64,000 bases of DNA. Origin: Chloroflexota bacterium. GTDB lineage: Bacteria > Chloroflexota > Anaerolineae > Anaerolineales > UBA4823. Of the stretch, positions 39,217 to 48,641 are shown piece by piece; positions within the stretch are counted from its first letter, which is position 1, and each line of letters starts with the position of its first letter. The notes under the pieces are model-generated. The model made no database searches. It had not been told where the DNA came from and saw only the letters and a program-made list of their open reading frames with translations. The DNA lies in contig JAKOUW010000009.1 in the NCBI GenBank assembly GCA_029782365.1, positions 124,001-188,000 of the forward strand. The letters run 5' to 3'. The position numbers were made by a program, and so were the translations under genes.

Positions 39217-39344
39217 CGCCAGCCGCTTGAACCGACTTTGTACTTCTCTCATCCAGGCCGGTAACGGCAACTCGTGCACAGGTTCATTGGCGCTCTGCTG
39301 TTCAATATTGACGCCCCATTCACAGCTGGGGTTTGTCAGCCCAA

Positions 39345-39614
39345 TTATGGTGAAAAACGCCGAGCCGAGCGCATGCGGGCGCGGGCTGCTTCTACAGCGC
39401 GGTCTTTGGGCGGCGTATTCGTTTCAAGCGCTTTGAGCAAATCACTCGAGATGGCAGTGATTGCTTCTACCGCAGCCATGAAGACAGCCTCGTTTGCTTT
39501 CGATGGTTTGTTGAAGCCGCTGATCTTGCGCACAAACTGCACGGAGGCGGCCCGGATCTCATCCTGGCTGGCGGGTGGCTCAAAATTAAAGAGAGGTTTA
39601 ATATTACGGCACAT
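39345..39614 (-). CDS. DUF2277 family protein
   Basis: An 89-residue protein with the DUF2277 start MCRNIKPLFNFEPPA and the conserved QFVRKISGFNKPS. The longer open frame (to 39926) would overlap the next gene and is rejected; ATG 39614 fits the family exactly. It is 8 bp downstream of a pyridoxamine-oxidase-fold gene and likely cotranscribed. Function is unknown; the invariant Cys2-Arg3-Asn4 is striking for such a small protein. Confidence 0.85.
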   Translation of the reverse strand: MCRNIKPLFNFEPPASQDEIRAASVQFVRKISGFNKPSKANEAVFMAAVEAITAISSDLLKALETNTPPKDRAVEAARARMRSARRFSP

Positions 39615-39622
39615 ACCGGTTC

Positions 39623-40072
39623 TCAGGAAACTGCAAGTTCTTTGGTGTAATCGACAGACAGCCAATGGTCCGGGTGCAGGCGCACCAGCAGATCGCCGGC
39701 TACCCCGCCCGCACCGCCAATGCTGGCCAGGAATTTCTCGCCTTCCTGTTCGCCGAAGTAACGCAGAGCCATCGGGCGCACATCGCGCTCGTACTGCACC
39801 GGTTCCAGGTTGAAATGGCCTTCGGCGCAGACATATTTGTATGGGGGCCGAGGCTCTTGCACACACACGCTGATACGCTGTGCAGCGCGCAGCAAACGAC
39901 CTTTGCGGCTCTGGCTGCCCGTCCAAATGCAGATATCTCCATTAGCGTCAAAATAAAACCAGACCGGCACCGCCAGCGGCCCGCGGCCAGGCTCAGGGAT
40001 GCTGATCACAGCAGTCAGCGGTAAGGATAAGAACTCTCTACGTTCTTCGGGTGTCATCGTCGTGTTGGCCAT
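39623..40072 (-). CDS. pyridoxamine 5'-phosphate oxidase-fold protein
   Basis: Flavin-binding split-barrel protein of 149 residues, of the PPOX group that uses FMN or F420. The core shows LPLTAVISI, PVWFYFDANGDICIWT and SRKGRLLRAAQRISVCVQ, the usual strand and phosphate-binding segments. It is too short and divergent to be a true PdxH. AAGGAGC precedes the ATG. Substrate unknown. Upstream, on the minus strand, TAAAAT and a small GCAC-N4-GTGC dyad could form its control region. Confidence 0.82.
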   Translation of the reverse strand: MANTTMTPEERREFLSLPLTAVISIPEPGRGPLAVPVWFYFDANGDICIWTGSQSRKGRLLRAAQRISVCVQEPRPPYKYVCAEGHFNLEPVQYERDVRPMALRYFGEQEGEKFLASIGGAGGVAGDLLVRLHPDHWLSVDYTKELAVS

Positions 40073-40196
40073 TTTCGCTCCTTGTTTTAGATAGAGTGTA
40101 TTTTAGCACTCAGGTGCTTGTCTGCGGCGGTTGGCGGTTGTATGATTAGCCTTAATTGTAATCTTAATGGCAAGCCAGGCGCCTGGAAAGGGCTTT

Positions 40197-40523
40197 ATGC
40201 ACAAGATCAGCTTTTTTATCATGTTAGCCAGCGCAATTGCTGCCGGGCTTTTCATCGCTTGGGTCGATTCTCGGCCAAATTGGGATGATACGGGCATCAC
40301 CGCCGGTATGCTCCTGGTGGTCACTGCCCTTTTGGGGTTCATCGCGCCGCGCCGCGCCTGGCTGTGGGCGCTGGCTGCGGGAGTGTGGATTCCGCTGGCT
40401 GGTATTTTATTGCACGACGACTTCAGCATGCTTCTGGTCGGGGTGATCGCTTTCGTAGGTGCGTATGCTGGAGCGGTGACGCGCTGGGTTGTGCTGCCGC
40501 CTCAAACTGGCCAACACATTTGA
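40197..40523 (+). CDS. small membrane protein, three predicted TM helices
   Basis: Unrecognised, 108 residues. ATG 40197 with GGAAAGGG upstream is chosen over an in-frame ATG at 40167. Hydrophobic segments at about 3-22, 33-50 and 55-90 (the last long enough for two passes) suggest three or four membrane helices with short loops. It is followed after 52 bp by a DUF3052-like gene on the same strand. Confidence 0.62.
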   Translation: MHKISFFIMLASAIAAGLFIAWVDSRPNWDDTGITAGMLLVVTALLGFIAPRRAWLWALAAGVWIPLAGILLHDDFSMLLVGVIAFVGAYAGAVTRWVVLPPQTGQHI

Positions 40524-40575
40524 CCAGCGGAAAGCAGGATAGCATCAGACGCTTTTGTTCAACCTGGAGAATTGT

Positions 40576-40986
40576 ATGTCCGACATTTTTCACAAACTAA
40601 ACTGGAAAGGCCAGCAAGAGATTGTGCTTTTGAACGCCCCGGCGAGCTTCGAGCCTGAGCTGGCCGCACTGGGAGCTGTTACGATCCGTCGCAGCCTGGA
40701 TGAGCTGAGTGAGATCGTTTTTTCCATTGCTTTCGTCACCCGGCAGCGAGAAGTGGATGAATTGGCTCGTTCCCTCAGCACCCAGGCGAAAGGCGACGCC
40801 ATCCTGTGGTTTGCCTATCCCAAGGGCACTTCCAAAAAATACACCTGCGAATTCAACCGTGATACAGGCTGGGCGATGCTGCGCTCGCTGGGTTTCGATC
40901 CAGTGCGCCAGGTAGCCATCGATGAGGATTGGTCGGCGCTGCGTTTTCGCCGCACGGGTTTTATCAAGAGCGGCAAAAGGGATTAA
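40576..40986 (+). CDS. DUF3052-like protein
   Basis: A 136-residue soluble protein. ATG 40576 has GGAG upstream. The segment ILWFAYPKGTSKKY, then a helix before GFDPVRQVAIDEDWSALRFRR resembles the DUF3052 family, whose members carry the same YPK and DxxWSxLxFxRR elements. Function unknown. It may be cotranscribed with the preceding membrane protein gene. Confidence 0.68.
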   Translation: MSDIFHKLNWKGQQEIVLLNAPASFEPELAALGAVTIRRSLDELSEIVFSIAFVTRQREVDELARSLSTQAKGDAILWFAYPKGTSKKYTCEFNRDTGWAMLRSLGFDPVRQVAIDEDWSALRFRRTGFIKSGKRD

Positions 40987-41007
40987 ATTGGAGCGCCTGG
41001 AACAAGC

Positions 41008-41586
41008 TCAAGGCAAGATGCGTGCATCCGGGAAATAAATCGTCGGAAAGGAAAACTGCATCTGGCGGAACTTCCAACCGGCCGGCTGTTTTACCAACAC
41101 GGCAGTAAAACGCAGCGGCCAGGTAAAATCCTCGCCCCGGCGCAGTTCGAATAAAGTGTTATTACCGCCTCGCAGAATGTACAGCAGTTTTTGCTCGGCG
41201 GTCAGGTTTTCCTTTTCCATATAACTGCGAATAAAATTCAAGTAATCGGCGTAATTCTTTTCCGCCGGAATGGTCATTTGCACGGTGGCTGGAGCCGAAA
41301 GCCAGGCAGTCTGGTCATGCAGCCGGAGGCGCGCAGCCGAGATTTCCAAGCGCAGGTCGCCCCAGCTCTGCCAGTCGCCTACGAATATTTCCCGCGCTGT
41401 CTCCCTGGTGGGATACCACTCCTGGTCACCTGGGCGAATGCCATTCGTGCCGATCACTTCCAGGTCGTCATCCATCAGACGGTCGAAGAATTCATCCACC
41501 AGGGCCGGGTCACGGCGTGTGTAATATACCTGAAACTGCTGCAGAGCCTGCCGAACCTGCTCTTCATCCGAAAGAAAAACTGGCAT
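41008..41586 (-). CDS. SnoaL/NTF2-like protein
   Basis: A 192-residue protein with ATG 41586 and a clean GGAGG five bases upstream; an upstream in-frame start at 41655 has none. The N-terminal helix with VRQALQQFQVYYTRRDPALVDEFFDRL followed by beta strands is the NTF2-like cone fold used by SnoaL-type enzymes and ketosteroid isomerase relatives. The C-terminal half with WPLRFTAVLVKQPAGWKFRQMQFS is the closing strand pair. Substrate unknown. It converges with the DUF3052-like gene. Confidence 0.68.
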   Translation of the reverse strand: MPVFLSDEEQVRQALQQFQVYYTRRDPALVDEFFDRLMDDDLEVIGTNGIRPGDQEWYPTRETAREIFVGDWQSWGDLRLEISAARLRLHDQTAWLSAPATVQMTIPAEKNYADYLNFIRSYMEKENLTAEQKLLYILRGGNNTLFELRRGEDFTWPLRFTAVLVKQPAGWKFRQMQFSFPTIYFPDARILP

Positions 41587-41675
41587 GAAAACCTCCAAAA
41601 CAATGTACACGTATTGCTGTTTCAGTTTATAAAAGCCGGTTTCTGCCTGCCACAAAAAGACTAATCAGGTAATTA

Positions 41676-41704
41676 TTGACAAATTAGAAAATTCGTTCTA
41701 TAAT
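41676..41704 (+). promoter_or_regulatory. consensus sigma70 promoter of the propeller-MoaD pair
   Basis: TTGACA (41676-41681) and TATAAT (41699-41704) are exactly 17 bp apart. The leader to ATG 41791 is about 80 nt. No operator dyad is obvious, so strong constitutive expression is possible. Confidence 0.85.
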
Positions 41705-41790
41705 ACGCAAAATCAACGCTGAGGCTGGCAGGCGCCGGCCGACTCGGTTGGCTCTATTTTAGCGAAATTGTTCGAAAAAGGAAGAATAAG

Positions 41791-42902
<1,112 letters not shown>

Positions 42903-42906
<4 letters not shown>

Positions 42907-43199
42907 TTCGTGTGGTCATTCCGCACCACCTGAGGACATTGGCGCAGGTCAACAAAGAGGTTGAGTTAAACATCGAAGGGCCGGTGACAATAGGCGCGGC
43001 GTTGGATGCCCTGGAGGCGCGCTATCCTATGCTTTTAGGCACCCTCCGGGATCAGGTCAGCTTTCAGCGCCGGCCCTTCATCCGCTTTTTTGCCTGCGGA
43101 GAGGATTATTCTCACGAAAGCCTGGATACCTTGCTGCCAGAAGCCGTGATCCTGGGCAAAGAGCCTTTCCGCATCGTGGGGGCCATGGCGGGCGGATAA
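42903..43199 (+). CDS. MoaD/ThiS-like sulfur-carrier protein
   Basis: A 98-residue ubiquitin-fold protein ending in Gly-Gly (AMAGG), the tail that is adenylated and thiocarboxylated in MoaD, ThiS and their relatives. No moaE, thiG or E1-like MoeB gene is nearby, so it is not clearly part of molybdopterin or thiamine synthesis. It is translationally coupled to the propeller gene, a pair I have the impression recurs in Actinobacteria and Chloroflexota. Confidence 0.78.
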
Positions 43200-43279
43200 G
43201 CGGGCGATTACCTGTATTTACTCCTTTGAGGGTATGATTAAGTTCGAGCTTGTAATCACCTATCCCCCTGGAGTAATCA

Positions 43280-44071
43280 ATGATCCACAACCCAATCATC
43301 GACGCCATGCTGAACCGCAAGTCGATCCGCAGCTACACTGAGGTCATGCCCAGTGATGAAACGCTGGAAACGATCGTGCGAGCAGGCCAGCAGGCGCCGT
43401 TCGCTTACCAACTGGGCAGTTTGCTGCTCTCCCGCAATCAGGAGAAAAACCCGTTCCACGCCCCCTGGCTGTTCACAATTTGTGTCGATTTACATCGTTT
43501 CGAATGTATCATGCAGCGGCGCGGCTGGCAGACAGCCTCCAACGACCTATCCCTGATGGTGCTGGGCATTCAAGATGCGGCCTTGATGGCAGAAAATATG
43601 GTCATGGCTGCCGAAAGCCTGGGGCTGGGAAGCTGCTTTTTGGGCGCATTCCCCTATTACGCTGCCGATATCATCAAAGAATACCAGCTTCCGCCGCGCG
43701 TTTTTCCGCTGGTCGGGCTGACCATGGGCTACCCGGCCTCGAATCCGCCTCCCCGGCCGCGTTACCCGTTGGCTTTTACCCTTTTCGAAGACCACTATCC
43801 CGAATTCGACGAAGCGGCTATCGAAGAGGCGATGCATGTGATGGACGAGGGTTACCTGGCGCAGGATTATTACCGCAAAGCCAACTATATGATCGATCTG
43901 CCCGAAGGCCGGCAAGAAAACTTCACATTCGAGAATTACAGTTGGACCGAACACATCTCCCGCAAGATTGGCATCTGGCAGCGCTCATCCAAAAGCATCC
44001 TCAGGGCTTTCAAACTGTCTGGTTTCAAGATCCCCGGGCACAGGCGCGAGAGGAAACTCGATTCACAGTAA
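43280..44071 (+). CDS. nitroreductase-family flavoprotein
   Basis: FMN enzyme of 263 residues. RKSIRSYTEVMPSDE near 13-27 is the FMN phosphate site and AESLGLGSCFLGAF near 112-125 the central segment of the family. The C-terminal extension of about 70 residues after FTLFEDHYPEF is basic and unusual in length. TGGAG precedes the ATG. It reduces nitro, quinone or similar groups with NAD(P)H by family; substrate open. It converges with the GH35 gene, its stop one base from that gene's stop. Confidence 0.85.
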   Translation: MIHNPIIDAMLNRKSIRSYTEVMPSDETLETIVRAGQQAPFAYQLGSLLLSRNQEKNPFHAPWLFTICVDLHRFECIMQRRGWQTASNDLSLMVLGIQDAALMAENMVMAAESLGLGSCFLGAFPYYAADIIKEYQLPPRVFPLVGLTMGYPASNPPPRPRYPLAFTLFEDHYPEFDEAAIEEAMHVMDEGYLAQDYYRKANYMIDLPEGRQENFTFENYSWTEHISRKIGIWQRSSKSILRAFKLSGFKIPGHRRERKLDSQ

Positions 44072-44072
44072 C

Positions 44073-46394
44073 TCAGACCAACTTGGTGAGAAGAATTATC
44101 CCTTGCTCTCCGTGGAACAACACTCGCTGAGCTGCGCCAGAAACTGCAAGAACGGCTGCGTTTTCACAGCGGTACCCCGTCAGGGTCATATCGACCCAGA
44201 GGTCGTCCTGCGCTGTTTTCAAAATCAGCGTTGACTCATTTTCAGTTATCTCAACCACTTCGGAGGTGAGAGAATGGACCAGCAGCCCAGCGTTGACCTG
44301 CCATTCGAGAGGCAGGATCAACCCACTGCGCGCTGCCAGGCTCAGCGGTTTGCCACGGAAGAGCATTTCGCCCTGGTAGGCGACTGTGGTTTCGACCGGG
44401 TCATCGAGATAGTTGTTCACAAAAAGGAAATTACCTTTTTCGCCGCAACTCAGGCGCACATCCGCCCAGTCGCTCAAATTGAAAGGCGATGGGCAGTCCA
44501 TCTTCAAAGCCATCTGGTTCATAATATCCAGGTCATCCAAAGTATAGGCGCCTAAAGCAGCGCCAAGCACCATGACTTTCCCCTGTCCGATTGTTTTGAT
44601 GAAACCGACCGTCTCGCCTCCTTCACTCTGTGCAAAAACCTCGTCAAAGGCGCCGTGGTACGTCTCGAGGAAGGAAACCGGCACATCCCGGTAATGAAAC
44701 GCGTGGATATGTGTCTGGTTGAAGGGGCGGTCACTGGTAATCCGCTCAATGCCGAGGGCTTCCTGGAGAAGTGTGCAGTAAGCAGCCTGATCAGCATCCT
44801 CCACGCACATGCGCCCGGCGAGGATCAACTTGCCTCCGGAGAGTGCGTAATTGACCAACTTCTGCTGGACAGCCGCCGGGCATTGCTTTTCCATCATCAC
44901 CCATAACAGGGGAGTCTGGGCCGCAGACAGCTCGCTGCGCTCCAGATCGAGAGCGTCAAAAGCGCGCTGGGTCAGCGCCAGGCCGCGGGCGATGAAGTCA
45001 AATAAAATCACCTCTCGCTGGTGGATGAGAATAGAGGTGTCTTCCTTGGTTGCCGGCGTATTTACTTCGTTCATGTATTGATCCAACAGGAAGCCAATCG
45101 TCGCCACGCGGGCAGGTCTGGCGGTAACCAGGGCCGCTCCATATGCAGCCAGGACTCTGGACAGCCTGGGATAGCGGTAATAATGCCGGCGCAGTGTGCC
45201 ATCCTTTCGCACAGGGTGTCCCCAATCATGCCGTTTGGTTGGGCTGAGAACCGGGTCATTTTCCCCATCGCAAAAGAGATAGTGGTTGATACCGCGCATA
45301 CCGACAGAAACGGATAAACGGGTGTGCAGTTCATAAAACGATGTTTGTTGGCCGCTAAAATCATTGTTTCCTCCGGCCTGGAATTCAATGGAAAAGAGCG
45401 GCTGGTGGGGATTGTGCAGAGCTTTGGTGATCTCATTGAGCGCCAGGAGTTGATGGTAATTGCCTTCGCCAATAAAGATAGGATACACATCGGTGGCGCT
45501 GAGCATGCCGTCCAGTCGCATGACTTCGATCAACTGCGACAGGCCAAGCGGGAAGGTTTTGCCGCCGTTCATGAATCCGTGAATGTTGATCACCGGTGGG
45601 ACTTCCATGCCGTTAGCCTGGGCTGTTTCCCACAAAAATGCCGTATATTCGGCCAGGTATGCGCGGTAAAAACGGCGGTAATCCTGCACGCTGACAGCCG
45701 CCTGGGGAGCCTGGGGATTGGTTATGCCTTCCCGTAAAACAGCCTCCAGTTGTCCGGTTGGGTAGCGCCGTGGCAAATGCTCGCCGTAAAACTGGCGCAC
45801 AAAACCGGCAAAGCGCGCCAGCGTGTCCGGGTTGATATCCAGGATATTGCGCACCCATTGGATCATGCCCATCTCATTGTCGAGCTGGATCAAAATAATC
45901 CGCCCGCCGCGTGTCACCTGGCGCGGCGTTAGAACTTCAAAAACCGCCCGGTACCACTTTTTCACACAGGCCAGAAAGTCGGCCTGTAGATAACTGGCAA
46001 CGTTCTGCGTTTGCCCATCCTGGCTGATATATGCCGCCTGCGGATACCTGGAAAAAACCCAGGGGGGAATGCCCTCATTGATCGTTTCAGCCATGATGTA
46101 CGGTCCCGGGCGAGCGATAATCCAGAAGCCCATCTCAGCAGCCAGGTCCAAAAAGCCCGCCAGGTCGCGCAGCGGGTGGCTGTGGCCATCGAGATCAGAT
46201 TCATCCTCGGCGAGCTGATGCCAGATCCAGGGGATATAGGAAGCCAGAGCGTTAAAACCGGCCGCTTTTAACAGGCCCAGGCGGTGCCGCCACTCAGTCC
46301 GCGGCGTGCGGAAATAATGAAATTCTCCGGCCTGGATAATCACGGGCTGGCCATCTAGCCAAAACTGGCCGTCTCTGGCGTAAAAATCTGTCAT
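44073..46394 (-). CDS. GH35 beta-galactosidase-like glycosidase
   Basis: Retaining exo-glycosidase of 773 residues. ATG 46394 with GAGGAG upstream is chosen over an in-frame ATG at 46430 that overlaps the previous gene. The GH35 barrel is at 5-350: GEFHYFRTPRTEWRHRL, ARPGPYIMAE, acid/base Glu174 in QLDNEMG and nucleophile Glu337 in SIEFQAGGNND; beta domains follow. There is no signal peptide, so it acts on imported sugar. Beta-galactosidase is the commonest activity, but in this locus a beta-glucan-derived or galactosylated oligosaccharide is possible. It is the last gene of the glucan locus, 4 bp after the cytoplasmic GH144 gene. Confidence 0.87.
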   Translation of the reverse strand: MTDFYARDGQFWLDGQPVIIQAGEFHYFRTPRTEWRHRLGLLKAAGFNALASYIPWIWHQLAEDESDLDGHSHPLRDLAGFLDLAAEMGFWIIARPGPYIMAETINEGIPPWVFSRYPQAAYISQDGQTQNVASYLQADFLACVKKWYRAVFEVLTPRQVTRGGRIILIQLDNEMGMIQWVRNILDINPDTLARFAGFVRQFYGEHLPRRYPTGQLEAVLREGITNPQAPQAAVSVQDYRRFYRAYLAEYTAFLWETAQANGMEVPPVINIHGFMNGGKTFPLGLSQLIEVMRLDGMLSATDVYPIFIGEGNYHQLLALNEITKALHNPHQPLFSIEFQAGGNNDFSGQQTSFYELHTRLSVSVGMRGINHYLFCDGENDPVLSPTKRHDWGHPVRKDGTLRRHYYRYPRLSRVLAAYGAALVTARPARVATIGFLLDQYMNEVNTPATKEDTSILIHQREVILFDFIARGLALTQRAFDALDLERSELSAAQTPLLWVMMEKQCPAAVQQKLVNYALSGGKLILAGRMCVEDADQAAYCTLLQEALGIERITSDRPFNQTHIHAFHYRDVPVSFLETYHGAFDEVFAQSEGGETVGFIKTIGQGKVMVLGAALGAYTLDDLDIMNQMALKMDCPSPFNLSDWADVRLSCGEKGNFLFVNNYLDDPVETTVAYQGEMLFRGKPLSLAARSGLILPLEWQVNAGLLVHSLTSEVVEITENESTLILKTAQDDLWVDMTLTGYRCENAAVLAVSGAAQRVLFHGEQGIILLTKLV

Positions 46395-46398
46395 GTTG

Positions 46399-47631
46399 TC
46401 ATTCTCCTCGTTTATGGAAACCCAACACATTCAGCGCTTTTTGAATATATGCGCTGCTGGTGTAGGTATCCCAGATCAACCTGCTCAGGTAATTCTCGAC
46501 CATAATCATCGAACAGCCTTTGTCGATGCCATACAGGGCGCTGCTGTACCAGGCCGGACTGACTGCCAGGTTGTAGGCGTCATAAAAACCATAAGGCCCC
46601 CAGGTGCGCGGCTGGCTGTGATATAGATAATCTACCATTTCCAGGGTCAGGTTCGGAATGAACGGCAGGCACGATAAGGCTGAATAAATTGAAACGGTGC
46701 CGTTCGCTCTGGGCTCCGCGAAACAAGGCGGGGCGCCGGATACATCGTAGCCCCACGGGCTGTCTCCCGCACTGGCGCCCCAGCTGTTGGCATGGTAGGT
46801 TTTGAATTCTGATGCATGCTGCATGCAAAAACTGCGGTTTGCCAGGGCTGCCAGGCGCGCGTTGTTAAACCAGTCGATACCATCCGGATCCAGATACTGC
46901 TGTGTATCCAGCCAGGCTTCGCTGAACTGGTAGACGAACAGGGCTCCGCCTGGGGTGAAGATAATCGGTTGTCCCTCGAAGTACCCGGTATCGCGCGCAA
47001 AGCCATGGTAGAGATGGCGAGCCGTCTCTGGCTCCACCAACGGGGCAGCCTGCAGGTACATCATCTTCTGCTCTGCAGCCATTTCCCATTGGAAGATGTA
47101 ACCCGGCTCGCCTTGCACATAATCGCCATGTTTGTCAGGATTGTAAGCCATGCGGAAAAGTGTCTTGCCATCTCGCTCAAAAATGATGAAATTCCAATCC
47201 ACGCGCTCCAACAGCTGTTGAGCCAGCTCTTGAATCTCAGTGTCTTTGAAATAAGCGCCAGCAGTGATCACGCCGTTCAGGCACAAGGCAGTATCAATGG
47301 TTGAATACTCACATTTGCGGTGCCTTGTGCCGCTGGTCATATCCAGGTAATGGGCGAAAAAACCACGGTGATGGCTGACACTGTCGCGCAATGTGCGCAG
47401 CGTCTGGCGGGTAATCTCCAGCGCCCGAAGGTGCTTCAAGTAACCGCGCTCCACGCCAATCACCCAGGCGCTAAGGCAAAAGCCCGTCGCGGCGATCGAA
47501 GCCACGTTCAGGTTCTTTGTACTGTCAACTGTTAATCCAAAGCCATGGCTGTTTGGATCCAGGTTGGTGTATTTCAAGAAAAAATTCAGAGAGCCTTTGA
47601 GCTCATCTTGCAGTATATTCAACTGTTCCAT
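46399..47631 (-). CDS. GH144-type glucanase, cytoplasmic copy
   Basis: A 410-residue protein of the glycoamylase-like PF10091/GH144 family, whose characterised members are endo-beta-1,2-glucanases with an (alpha/alpha)6 barrel. Matching segments with the second copy are CEYSTIDTALCLNGVITAGAYF near 110-131, FQWEMAAEQKMMYLQAAPL, WFNNARLAALANRSF, ANSWGASAGD and GIDKGCSMIMVEN near 370. It lacks a signal peptide, unlike the second copy, so it probably trims oligosaccharides after uptake. ATG 47631 lies 8 bp after the lacI stop and has no clear ribosome site, so translation may depend on coupling. Confidence 0.83.
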   Translation of the reverse strand: MEQLNILQDELKGSLNFFLKYTNLDPNSHGFGLTVDSTKNLNVASIAATGFCLSAWVIGVERGYLKHLRALEITRQTLRTLRDSVSHHRGFFAHYLDMTSGTRHRKCEYSTIDTALCLNGVITAGAYFKDTEIQELAQQLLERVDWNFIIFERDGKTLFRMAYNPDKHGDYVQGEPGYIFQWEMAAEQKMMYLQAAPLVEPETARHLYHGFARDTGYFEGQPIIFTPGGALFVYQFSEAWLDTQQYLDPDGIDWFNNARLAALANRSFCMQHASEFKTYHANSWGASAGDSPWGYDVSGAPPCFAEPRANGTVSIYSALSCLPFIPNLTLEMVDYLYHSQPRTWGPYGFYDAYNLAVSPAWYSSALYGIDKGCSMIMVENYLSRLIWDTYTSSAYIQKALNVLGFHKRGE

Positions 47632-47639
47632 AGCGGTGT

Positions 47640-48629
47640 TTATATTGTCAGGGAAAGCGTAATGTTTTTCGAGGATGATTGGCGCTGGATCAGCCTGGTA
47701 GGGATGCGGTGCGCCTGGAAAGGCTGGTCATTTTCTAAGAAATCGATCAACTGGGTGGCCGCTGAAGACCCCCACAGAAAACGCGATGCGCCGATGGTGC
47801 TTAAAGACGGGTGCATATATTTGGCGATCTGGATATCGTCAAAGCCTACAATCGCAATATCCTCAGGCGCTCTCAAGTCGTTTTCTTGCATGGCTTTGAT
47901 AAAACCAATCGCCATTTGATCGTTGGCGCAGTAAACCGCATCAGGCAAATCACCGGATGCGATGATTTGGCGGGCATTTTCATATCCCGATTGTTCCGTA
48001 AAATTGCCCGTATAGCATTTGACTGTAATTCTATTTTGTTCGGCTTCATTCATGAATGCTTTCATCCGCTCCAGGTTATCAAACGAATCCATAGCACCGG
48101 AAACAAAAAAGATCTTGCGTGCGCCTTGCCCGTAAAGATGATAAAACGCTTCTTTGGTTCCTTGTTGATTGTCAACCAATAAAGGAAACAGGTAATCGGC
48201 CTCCAGGTAGCGATCCAACACGATGATCGGAAATCTCTTCGAAACCAGGTTTGTCAGCGTATCGGATTGTATTTTCGAATCAAATACTATTGCGCCATCA
48301 ACCTGTCTCTGAGTCAAAATCTTGTGCACGGGGCGGCTTTCCGGGCAGACGATCAATTCATAATCTGTTTTCAATATCGAATCGTGGATACCTTCCAGGA
48401 TTTCCTCGTAAAACGATCCGCCGAACCGTGTAATAAAGACCCCAATGGTGCGGGTCTTGCGTTTTTTTAGATTCCGTGCAAACGCATTTGGATGGTAATT
48501 GAGTTCGAGCGCAGCAGACAGGACGCGTTCGCGGGTTGCAGGGCTGAGCGAGCCGATACCATTTAAAGCATACGAGGCAGTGGTGATGCTCACTCGAGCG
48601 TGCCTGGCTACATCTTTGATCGTCGTCAT
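47640..48629 (-). CDS. LacI-family transcription regulator
   Basis: A 329-residue sugar-responsive regulator. The helix-turn-helix with IKDVARHARVSITTASYALNG is at 4-24, the hinge helix ARNLKKRKTRTIGVF follows, and the rest is a periplasmic-binding-protein-like sensor ending in a GFDDIQIAKYMHPSLSTI segment. It sits inside the operon between the two GH144 genes, so its own level would rise with induction. The likely target is the glucan operon, possibly the CGATACG repeats before the binding-protein gene, but this is inference. Confidence 0.9.
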   Translation of the reverse strand: MTTIKDVARHARVSITTASYALNGIGSLSPATRERVLSAALELNYHPNAFARNLKKRKTRTIGVFITRFGGSFYEEILEGIHDSILKTDYELIVCPESRPVHKILTQRQVDGAIVFDSKIQSDTLTNLVSKRFPIIVLDRYLEADYLFPLLVDNQQGTKEAFYHLYGQGARKIFFVSGAMDSFDNLERMKAFMNEAEQNRITVKCYTGNFTEQSGYENARQIIASGDLPDAVYCANDQMAIGFIKAMQENDLRAPEDIAIVGFDDIQIAKYMHPSLSTIGASRFLWGSSAATQLIDFLENDQPFQAHRIPTRLIQRQSSSKNITLSLTI

Positions 48630-48641
48630 ATTGCAATAACC

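Noticed and set aside
39615..39926. N-terminal extension of the DUF2277 frame to 193 residues
   Set aside because: It overlaps the flavin split-barrel gene in another frame and the family starts exactly at ATG 39614.
40103..40429. Minus-strand frame opposite the small membrane protein gene
   Set aside because: The plus-strand frame has a ribosome site and clear hydrophobic segments; the minus frame has neither.
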